Shown here: positions 32,060 through 41,695 of the stretch, piece by piece
Position numbering within the stretch: the first letter of the stretch is position 1
How the letters are laid out: the number at the start of each line of letters is the position of its first letter
NCBI RefSeq assembly: GCF_000143415.4
Contig: NW_003314343.1
Span: forward strand, 310,813 to 374,812
From: Selaginella moellendorffii
Taxonomy: Eukaryota > Streptophyta > Lycopodiopsida > Selaginellales > Selaginellaceae
Reading direction: 5' to 3'
DNA: 64,000 bases
Translations under genes and position numbers: made by a program
The notes under the pieces: generated by a model
The model's database searches: none
What the model was told of the DNA's origin: nothing
Seen by the model: only the letters and a program-made list of their open reading frames with translations

Positions 32060-33940
32060 GACCACTTCTAAGAGCAATATCCTCATCATCACACTACTAT
32101 TATAAATGTAATTTTGGGTATCTAAAAATACTTGTTAGCCAGTCTTTACAGACACTCTTTTTTTACTGCCATGATGGCAAGAGGTCGATACTACTAGTTC
32201 CCTTTATTAGCTCCTTTTAAAGAAGTGTTAGTAAACTGGATTTAGCATCTATACTTGGGTAGATGAGCATAAGAAAGGAATTCTTAAGTATCTATTTAGC
32301 TAAGCATACTTGGCCTAGCTTGTTAGTTCTCTTTTGCTCTATCTTGCACTGGCTTGCAAGAACCATCACGTATTGAGTCTAGTTCCTCAATATCGCTATA
32401 TGATAGCTTATCATGTCTATTAAACACCCTTGATGTCATGCTTTATGTGTTGGTTCCATTCTGGATTTATATGTTATTTATAGTAAGTGTCTAGATCTAC
32501 CCACGAAGCATATCTATGGAATGTAGAGAGTGTCCTAAACCTTATGATGTTGTTCTTGCTCCCTAATTTGTGATCTATTTAATAAGTTTAACACTTGTCC
32601 CAGAAACTAACTCCTAATACTAAAAGAGGCTAGGGGTGAAAGGCCAAAGTGTGTGTTTCTTAAGAAGGGTGGGGGGGGGGGGAGGAAGGGAGAGGGGGGG
32701 TTCCAAATGTATAGTAAGAATAGTGGTTGGAATGCATATTCAACCACCTAAAATATTAGTTTGGCTTTTACTAGGCTATATTGCTCTTTGTCTACATCTA
32801 GTTTGGGTCTAAGCCCAAGCTTCACACTGCTCTAGTTGATGGAATATCCTCCTCCTTGCGTTAAACCACCGGTATGCCAAAATCGTGCCGGACACTATTT
32901 GACCCCATTTTATGTGTAAGTGGTGAGTATGGGGAGCTGGTGCTCATGAGATTGTACTGGACCCTTGTTTGATAGTGCAATGGATTTGGAGTTTGGCTCC
33001 AAACTCAAGTGCACTATATTTGGTCATGTGTGTTTTGACCAAATGTAGCACACTTGAATTTGAAGTTGAACTCCAAACCTGTTGCACTATGAAACAAGGG
33101 TCCGGTACAATCTCATGAGCACCAACTCCTTGTATCCAACACCTACATGCAAAACAGTGTCAAACAGTGTCTGGCATGATTTTGGCATATCAGTGGCATA
33201 ATGTGAAGAGGAGGGTACTCCATCGACTAGAGTAGTATAGAGCTTGGGCTTAAACTTAAACCAAATGCAGAACAAGGAGCGACACAGCCCAGTAGGAGTT
33301 AAACTAATGTCTTAAATGGTCAGACATACATTTCAACCACTATCCCTATTATACATTTAGAACCCCCCATATCCCCCCTTGAGGAACACATGCTTTAGGC
33401 TTTCACCCCAAGCCTCCCTTAGTACCAAGAGTTAGTCTCTGGGACAAGCATGAAACTTACTAAATATGGAATAGTGCTAGATCATGAATCAAGGAGCAAG
33501 AACAATACCATAGGGTTCAAGACACTCTCTACATTCTGTACATATGCCTCGTGGATGGATCTAGACACTTACCATAAATAGCATATAGATTCAGAATGGA
33601 ACCAACACATAAAATATGATATCAAGGGTGTTTAGTAGACATATAATGACATTAAAGGACTAAACTCAATATGCAAAGGTTCTTGCCAAGCAAGTGTAAG
33701 ACAAAGCAAAAGAAAACTAACAAGCCAAGCAAAGTATGCTTGGCTAAATAAACACTTAGGAATTCATTCTACAAATGCTAAATTTAATTTACTAACACTT
33801 GGACAAGAGGGGCTAATAATCAGTAGTACTGACCTTCTATTGTCATGGCAGTAAAGAAAGAGTGTTTATAAGGACTAGCCGACAAATATCTTTCGATATT
33901 TGAAGTCACATTTGCGACAATTACTTGTCAAGCTCGTACA
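32060..33940. repeat. ~1.9-kb imperfect palindrome (foldback)
   Basis: The two halves are inverted copies meeting near 33024. Paired landmarks: GGTGCTCATGAGATTGTACT (about 32938) with its complement ending near 33123; ggtctaagcccaag (about 32810) with cttgggcttaaac (about 33243); ctactaaaagaggct-like (about 32620) with agcctcccttagtacc (about 33411); and the tactgccatgatgg landmark (about 32166) with ccattgtcatggcagta-like sequence (about 33840). The centre is tight, with fewer than 10 unpaired bases. Identity is high near the centre and lower outward. The left arm contains a 12-G run and other G tracts at about 32668-32700. Confidence 0.8.
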
Positions 33941-36021
33941 ATGGATGCAACACTTATCATTTTGGAAAATGAAAATGTTCAATTTAATTAAGGGGTGCTC
34001 AACTAAGTGAATCATCTCTTCTTCCTCATTTTGGCTTTATTTATATTTTTCAAGGATCTCTCATCATTACTCACTTTTAGTTCATTAAATTTAGTTTCAT
34101 TTTTTGCATTTTAAATGATAGTGGCATTAATATAAACTTTAGTGATTGGGAGTTTGTGCTTTCTCTTGGCATTCTCTTTCAGCTAGCATAACATCTAACT
34201 TATACTAAAGTGGTAGACAGTCAATAAATCTCCTTTAGGTTTATTATTCATGAGATTGATTTAGTGCACATTAGGATTTGTTATCTTCAATATTATTTTC
34301 ATTATGAAGATATTATTGCAAATGTGATTTAATGAGTCCTTTTGGATTTTTTTTTTTACTGCCATGATGGTAGGAAATTAGTATTATTGATTCCCTTTGA
34401 TAGTCCTTTTGTTACTAAATTAACTTTAATATCTATATTTGGCTGGATAAGCATAAAAAGGAATTCCTAAATGTCTACATCCTTAGCTCAGTTTGTTAAA
34501 TTTCTTTTCACTCTATCTTGCACTAACTTATTAAAAACCTTCATATGTTGAGCATTAGTCCCTCTGTATAATAGCTTTGCTATCATGCCCCATATGTTGA
34601 TCTTTATTTATGAAAAATGTCTAGATTTGTGAGTGAGATATATCTATGGAATACAAAAATTGTTTTGAACATGATAGTGTTATTCTCAAGTCCAGATTCA
34701 CAATCTAACTCTATCTCATATTTAGTAAGTTTTCATGATTGTCCTAGAGATTTAACTTCTAAGACACCAAAAGTGTGCTTTCATATATAAGGTGGTGGGG
34801 CTTTAAATGTTTAATAGAGATAGTGGTTGAGATATTATCTTTTATAACCAACTTGGGTCTACATCTAGTTTAGGTTCAAGCCAAAGCTCCATATAATGTT
34901 AGTTGGTGAAGTACTTATATTTTCAACCAGTATGCTAAAATAATGCTAAATTTTATTTGGCTCCATTTTGCATATTAGTTTTGGCATTAGAATATTGGAT
35001 GTTCTAGAATTATTCAAATGTCACTCCATGCTCCCACTCTTTTACTTCTTGGTTATACACTTAAGAGTTGTGTTATGCTCCAATTCCTTCATTCTTTAGT
35101 TATATATTTAGGAGTTTGGTTACGTCTTTCCATCCCAAGGTTCTAAAATTCAAGTTTTGCTCAATTCCCTTTGGACAAATATTCACTATCTCATTTCTTG
35201 AAACATAAGTTTTTAGAGGTTGAATCTTCATCCAACTTTAGAGATTCTATACTTTTTTTATCCTAAGCTCCTCCTCACACTTTATCTATGGTCTTTTTGT
35301 GTATTAATGAAAAGTGTAAAACAGTTAGAAAAAGTTTAAAATAGTAAGCTGAAATATTTAAAAAGTATAAGAGAGATTTCACACCCACTATTAAACTAGT
35401 AAATTTAATAGTAATTTGTTCACACCACCACACTATTATATTAGATTTTGTAAACTCTAATTTAATAGCTGAATTAATGGTAACTTGTTCACACCAGAAA
35501 TTAACATTAAATTAGCTTCGTGGTAAATTAGCATTCTCTTTTTATTTTTCCTTACTTTTCTAGCATTAAAACTAAAATATTCAAGAATATTCGTTAGGGT
35601 GATTAGCTAGGGTAAGGCATGGTATCCTTGTTGCAGCAGCATGACTGGGGAGTGCTGCCAATCAATTGTTGAGCTATTGAACTATGAGAATGTTGCCAAT
35701 CAATCAATTGTTGCTGCTACTTGAGCTATGAGGGATTTAGGGTGTTTGCAATCAATTAATTGCGCTCAATCGTTGGAACACATTGTTGCCTGCCAGGGTT
35801 GTAAGGGCACTCCTAATATTACTGGACCTGTGAGGGATTTGTCACAATTCAATGAGCACCAAAGGTAAAAGATGAGGATAGATGAGGATTTGAACAAAGT
35901 GTGATTAAATAAGTTAATTTAAATGCTTATATGAACAGAATTTCATGACCTAACTATTTTTTAACAAAATTGACTAAATGTTGATGTGAACAGAATAACA
36001 TTAAAATTTTGAATTAAGTTT
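33941..36021. other. AT-rich repeat DNA without genes
   Basis: AT-rich and non-coding. 34290-35270 is a third copy of the dispersed family seen at 24.07-24.87 plus 26.57-26.76 kb and in the palindrome, here without the LTR insertion. Its right end (gatcttcatccaactttaga near 35227) recurs at about 41574. 35600-35850 contains short, decayed repeats of caatcaattgttg. No gene was recognised. Confidence 0.5.
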
Positions 36022-36023
36022 AC

Positions 36024-36195
36024 CAGGAGCGAGACAAAGAAGAGGAAGAATCTCCCCAGTCAGAGCACTTGTACTTCAATAGCAGTGATCCACTCACCAC
36101 GAGAAGCAATGGCGAGGCGCAGCAGTGGAAGCTCAGCACGATCAAGCACGCCCTAGACGAAGGCTGCCACTTCTTCCACCTCGCATTTGATACTA
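36024..36195 (+). pseudogene. 3' fragment of the JINGUBANG-like WD40 gene
   Basis: About 170 bp match 18839-19010, the last 57 codons of the WD40 gene, with point changes and a 6-bp insertion (aatggc). Upstream sequence is AT-rich repeat, so no WD repeat or promoter is present. It marks the left breakpoint of the duplicated segment. Confidence 0.9.
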
Positions 36196-36429
36196 ATGAG
36201 GTTTTTAAATTCTAGGGTTCTTCCTTCTTTAATGCAAGTGTATACTACAGCGTTGCAAAACATGGTAACTTGTTTTGAAAGACGAATCGTATCAATCTTT
36301 TGATCGAGGGTCGAGAAAAAAAAAACCTTTGATATCTTGCAAGACGATTGAGTTACCTTTGCTGGAACGCAAGTGAAAGGGTTTCTTCTTCTTCTAAACT
36401 TTTAAAACTCTTTTCTCCTGTGATTCCTA

Positions 36430-37677
36430 GGCTGCAACTCTTGTAGATAATCAGCTCATCATTGCAAAGCTTTCCAACATCAGCAGAAAGAAAAGAGGCA
36501 TGGAACTTGGCAGTGCTAGTGACAATGGCAACTCTAGCAGCAGTGAAGAAATGAGCGACAAAGCTCCCAAGCTTGAGGTCAGCAACTTGTAGGCAAGATC
36601 TTCAGCCAGGTCCACATGATAGCTCATGAGGGATCATCAATCGCATTTGTGCCAACAAGAACCAGAAACTGAAGTTGTCGAGATATGAAGCTTCTTGCCA
36701 TGGTTTACACTGCTCTCATACTTTCACTGGGTTTGGGACTTCCTAGCCTCTTGCTAGAACTTCCGTGCTTTTTCTCGGGTTACAAACAAGGTACCCTTCC
36801 AAGTTGTTTCTCATGGGGTGGAAGGATTTGCTCTGGATTGGAGTTCGGTGCACCACAGATAGCTCGTGTCGTGCTTTGAACTGATTGATTGAACTTTTTC
36901 TTTTGCTAAGCCATGCTTTTCTTTCATCCAGGCAAGTGAATAATCTTTCTTTGTTGCTTTTACATAAACTTGATGATCAGTGGTGTCTGAGGGTGGATTT
37001 CTTTGAGCTTGCGGCTTGCTTCTCCAATGGAATAGTCAGTCTGTGGGAGTTTCCACTGGTACTTGCAAAACGGTGGTTAAAGTCCATGACACAGATGCTA
37101 ACGTGATCTCTTGGAACAGGTATACAGTTCTCAAAAACAAACACTTCACTGTCAAGTTCCCCAAAGTCCCAGTTTCAAACGGCAGCTTGCCACTGGTGGT
37201 GACGATGCCATCCATGTATGGCATCTAGACTCTCTCTTGCGCTTAAATTCCATACTTCCTCGATATCTAAATTTCGCAGGACTGCTTACCATTCTGCCTC
37301 AATAACTTCCATCGAATGGTCTTCTGATGAAAGTTCCACGGTTGACCACCAGTTAAAGTATGAATTTGTAGCGTGTGTCTCTTTTCTCTGTTTAGCTCAC
37401 ATTCTATCGTTGTTATGAGCAGTGTGTGGGATTTGAAAGCTTTCCCACATCAAGAAGCACAAGTGAAACAATTTCCTCAAGGCTTGCCTGAAAGCTTGGT
37501 AAAAGTTTTTAGATCGATTTTTTAATATTCCAAAGAGAAGTAAATCTATCTCTTTTCTTCAGGGACAAAGCGACTTAAGAGAAGTTCACTGGCATCCATA
37601 GCTACTGGAAACAATCGTTTCAACATCTCCCAGCAATTTCAACGTTTTCAAGCCTTCCAATTTCCAAGGCGATCTTG
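36430..37677 (+). pseudogene. GRWD1/RRB1-like pseudogene, copy B
   Basis: It has the same ordered remnants as copy A: LVDNQLIIAKLSNI, DANVISWNR, QSDLREVHWHP and NFNVFKPSNF. It shares the TAG directly after HWHP (37609-37611). It keeps an exon-like segment absent from copy A (about 36577-36680), which contains VHMIAHEG followed, after a frame change, by RICANKNQK. That corresponds to the conserved H-x-G-x-V-N-R block of GRWD1. Frames are broken several times and the N-terminal half is missing. Confidence 0.85.
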
Positions 37678-37727
37678 AGTTTAAGCAGGAGGGGGAGGTT
37701 TACCGTGAAGGTACTCTGCGATTGCTC

Positions 37728-39321
37728 TTAGCTACTATAGACGCTTCTTTCAAGCCGTGCTTTTGGAACAGCAATGAGCGGCTGCGTTTTGTGACAAACC
37801 AAGCCATAAGTCTCGTCCATGTTGATCTCAGTTGGATCTTGTCCCTTCGCCAACTTCCACTCGAATCCCTGAACCAGTGTAGCAATGCCAATCTGCAGCG
37901 TGTCAAATCCAAGTTTAGCTCCAGGGCACATTCGCCTTCCAGATCCGAAAGGCAGCAAGTTGTAATCTTGTCCGAACACGTCGATGTCGGCCTCTAGAAA
38001 TCGCTCGGGCCGGTACTTCATTGGATCTTTCCAGTGTGCAGGATCGATGCCGAGCGAATGGAAGTTGACAAAGGCGCAGGTACCGTTAGGAATGGTGTAG
38101 CCACCAAGTTTTGAAGGACCTCCTCGGACTACCTTGGGAAGCGCCAGTGGTGCTAGCTGGTGCAGCCTCAATGTTTCTTTGGCGATTGCAGCGATGAATG
38201 GTAGCTGATCCAAGTCTGAATCTTCCACCAATCTGTTGCTTCCAACCACAGAATCTATATCTTTGCGGGCCTTTTCCATGACGGCTGGGTGACGAAGGAG
38301 CTCTGTGATGGCCCATTCCAGTGAGAGTGCTGAAGTATCCACTGCACCAAGCAACATATCCTGAAACAAATTTGGATGACTTATATATTGTGTAAAGCAG
38401 GAAACCACTTACGAAGAGAAGGGAGAGCTTGGTAATATCTGAAACTTCTTCTTCAGTTGAATCCAGAGAAAGGAGGATGTCAATGAACGGAACAGGCTCA
38501 TCTCTCCTATACTTTCGAGGGTTCCTTCTATGATCTTGCAGGACAGAAAGCAAGTAGTCGTTCACCTTAGCTATCAGCTGCTTGTACCGTTTCTCCAAGC
38601 GTTGAACGTCCAGCCATTTGATTGCTGGGATGAAATCACTGATGTTGAATACCCCTGACAATCTTAAGCTTTCTATAACTGCATCCGCAAAAGCGTCAAG
38701 TGCTGCTGTATTCCTGGCATGCGCCCCGTAGAAACGCTCTCCGAAGAGCATGTAAGTGATGATGTTCACGTTCAGGTTGTGGAACTTGTCTCTGAGCTTG
38801 ATCGGTGTGCCTTCTGCAGACACAATCGAACGCGCTAGACTGCATTGTTCTTCCCTGCGGATCTTGTCGTAGACTTTGAGCCTGGTTGCCGAGAGCAGAT
38901 GAGTGTTGACGATCTTCCTGTACAGTTTCAGCTGTGGAGTGTACTCCGCATAAACAATCCCATTGAAATCATTGCCAAAATGCCTGCCAGCTATAGTAGG
39001 AACTTTAGAAGCAAACTCAAGGCCACGATACTTGTACAGCTCCTTTGCTGCTTCTTCAGAGCTCACAACTACGAACGGTACTGTACCAAATTTGAGATGC
39101 ATAATGCCACCGTACTTTCTAGACAGCTCGTGAAGAGACACATGAGGAAGAGGGCCAATCAAGTGAAGACAACCAATCACAGGCAGGCTAAATGGTCCAG
39201 GGGGGAGATCGCTGGGCTTTCTGAAGAACCATCTTGAAGTGACAATCACAAGCAGCAATACAAGCAACAACGAGTAGCAGTTTTCTTGTAGGAAAGCTGG
39301 AATGCTGGACAGAAGCTCCAT
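37728..39321 (-). CDS. Cytochrome P450 (CYP71-clan type), copy B
   Basis: Two exons (39321-38413, 38360-37728) give 513 residues, intact, with the same landmarks as copy A: anchor, LPPGP, GAVDTS, KETLR, YRPERF and PFGSGRRMCPG. Differences from copy A that I found are Ile for Val in FIDILLSL, Ala for Ser in RHPAVMEK, Arg for Gln in KVVRGGPSK and Thr for Ala in GQDPTEINM. None touches a catalytic motif. The intron is identical to that of copy A. The upstream region has one promoter unit where copy A has two. Start: ATG 39319-39321, matching copy A; a TTG-initiated extension of 7 codons is unlikely. Substrate unknown. Confidence 0.93.
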
Positions 39322-39567
39322 TCTTTCTATTCTTTGCTCCAAAAAGAGCAGAGGAACAAGGAAGAAATTCTCCTACCTTAGCACGAAAGAAATAGCCGGC
39401 CTTGTGTCACATACGCTGGACAATGTTCTTGTGTATTGTGTGAAATATCTACTTACCTGGCTCCAGTAAAGTCGTACAAGCAAGCTGGACCGAGACAAGG
39501 AAACGAGAAAACGAGATTTTGTCATAGTGATTATATCGCTTGTAATAATTATTGACAAACTTGGTCC

Positions 39568-41695
39568 TCAATCTAAGAAAAAACTACAACAAATCTAATT
39601 AATGAACAAGGGAATCATAAAAACGAAAACAACAATCTTGAACTCTAAGGAATCTATAAAACCCCTTACTTCCAGAAATTGTGAGTGTTTAGATTACTGG
39701 GGTTTGTTTATATACAAAAATGGATGGATTATATTTAATCCTAATTAGATGGTCTATATATAATACTTAAATGCTATGTAATAAGTATGCTAAATTAATC
39801 TAAGAGGAAATTAATAATAATTTATTTTTCTTACAGTTTTGAATATTGTAGAAAAACATTAACTATGTCTTTATTTATGCTTTATTTATATATTTATATA
39901 ATGTATAAGAAGTATATTCTCTTTTTTTAAATACAAGGAATATTTTATGATACCTCTCAAAGGGAGAATGAAACAAATAATTTCCCTTGTGCATTAAGCC
40001 AACCCTGCAAACAGGTAATTGCAAATTGGATTTGCTATCAAATTTGTTCTTTTTTTAATTTTCATTGTGTTCCTTTTTTTTTGTTTATCATGCCACACTC
40101 TTCTCAATGTTGTTCAAGGCCTTAGGCAACATTGTTTCTACTATTGTATCACACATTAATCAAGGTTTTGGTGTTATGAGGTGTTATTTTGTTAATTTTA
40201 TTTAAGTCTTTAGTGTGTTGATGTCTCTAGCTTTAGTGGGACATAATTACACAGCTTTTACTATTTTTGGTATTATAATATCTTTTGCTAATGTGAAGTG
40301 AATGCTTCTTGGAAGATGTTTGAAAATCAAGAAGATGATGTTTATGAGCTTAAGTGGATTCTTGTTAATAAAAAATTCAATTACTTTGAAAATAACTTTA
40401 AAAATAAATTCAATATTTTGAAGGGTATGTGTCAATCATTTAGTTTTTCTTTTTGCCTTCTACATTTTCCCAACCTTTTCTTGTTTTTTTGGCTTTGCCT
40501 CTTCAAATTTCTATTATTTCTTCCTCATCTATTGCACTTTTTCTCCTAGCACATTGATCAATTCTGACACTTATAATTCATGTTCTTAGTTTAGTGTTAG
40601 GTTGAGTGCTCTTTGTCCTCCTTAAAGTAATTTAGATTTTGTCATATATTTACCATTTCTTTATATTTACTGAATAATATTTTTAGCACTACTGGCCACT
40701 ACAAAAATTGAACTTCATTAGATTTGAATTCGATATCTACTATTCATATAGATGGGCATTTGGGGCTAATACTTAGATTACGCTTATGGATTAGCTTAGG
40801 TTACATCAAATTAGATTTTAGATCTCTTTTAAAGTAGGGTTTTGAGGACTTTATACTCAATACAAATTCATCTTATCTTCTTTATTAATATTTAAATAGT
40901 AATTTTTTTTGTCTTTCTTATTCTCAACAATGAACTTTTAAAAGATTGAATATTTTGATATCAAAGGCTTCTTCATATCCTCTTCTTCAACTTCAATTAT
41001 ATCAGAAGTCTAATTAAATATTAAAGTAATCCAATATGACATTTCACTTGCAGCACTAGCAAATTATTCAATACCAATAACAACATGGCTGACCAATTTA
41101 GGATATTTTCTAACTCCTTTCTTAGCATGTTTGTCTTTATTTTGTGTCTGGTTTAGCCCAAGGTACATATAATGTTAGTTGGTGGAGTACTTATATTTTC
41201 AATTGATATGCTAAAATAACATTAAACTCTGTTCAGCTCTATTTTGCATGGTAATTTTGACATTAGGATGTTAAATGTTTTAAGACTATTTTAATGTCAT
41301 TCCATGCTTTTTTACTCTTTAGTTATATACTTAAGAGTTATATCATTAATTCATCACTCTTTAATTATATACTTAAGAATTTAATTATGTTTCTCCATCC
41401 TAAGGCTCTAAAATTTAAGTTTTGCTCCATTGTATTTGGGCCACGTGTTCAAGAGTTAAGATTCTACTTCATAATTATCTTATGGTAAAACACTAATAAG
41501 GTAAAGGTACACTACAAATACTCACTATCTCATTTCTTGAAACACAACTCTTTTAAAGGTTTTTAGAGGTTGGATCTTCATCCAGCTTTAGAGATCTTAT
41601 ACTTTTTTTATCTTGAGCTCCAAGTGTAAAACAGTTTAAGCCCCTAAACCTTAAAAAGCATAAAGCTAACAAGATCATTGCTTTAGGGTTTTACT
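39568..41695. mobile_element. AT-rich repeats between P450 copy B and the PPR gene
   Basis: 39568-39990 is the reverse complement of about 22390-22826. 40035-40300 matches 22838-23110 directly. 40270-40880 matches 28795-29550 directly. 41130-41640 matches 34860-35270 directly. No intact coding gene is seen; the open piece at 40298-40440 is the coding-like relic also found near 28.9 kb. The promoter of the PPR gene must lie in the last few hundred bases, but no clear TATA box is evident. Confidence 0.6.

Larger units (their letters stand above)
36024..39567. repeat. Segmental duplication, copy B
   Basis: Counterpart of 18839-22338 in the same orientation. It starts at ccaggagcgagacaaagaagagg and includes a 3' fragment of the JINGUBANG-like gene (to about 36195), the GRWD1 pseudogene and an intact P450. 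An extra ~120 bp at 36251-36375 is absent from copy A. Direct similarity ends near 39567, where an inverted block begins. Confidence 0.93.

Noticed and set aside
39319..39342. N-terminal extension of P450 copy B by 7 codons
   Set aside because: It would need a TTG start, and copy A has no equivalent. The ATG at 39319-39321 matches the family's membrane-anchor start.
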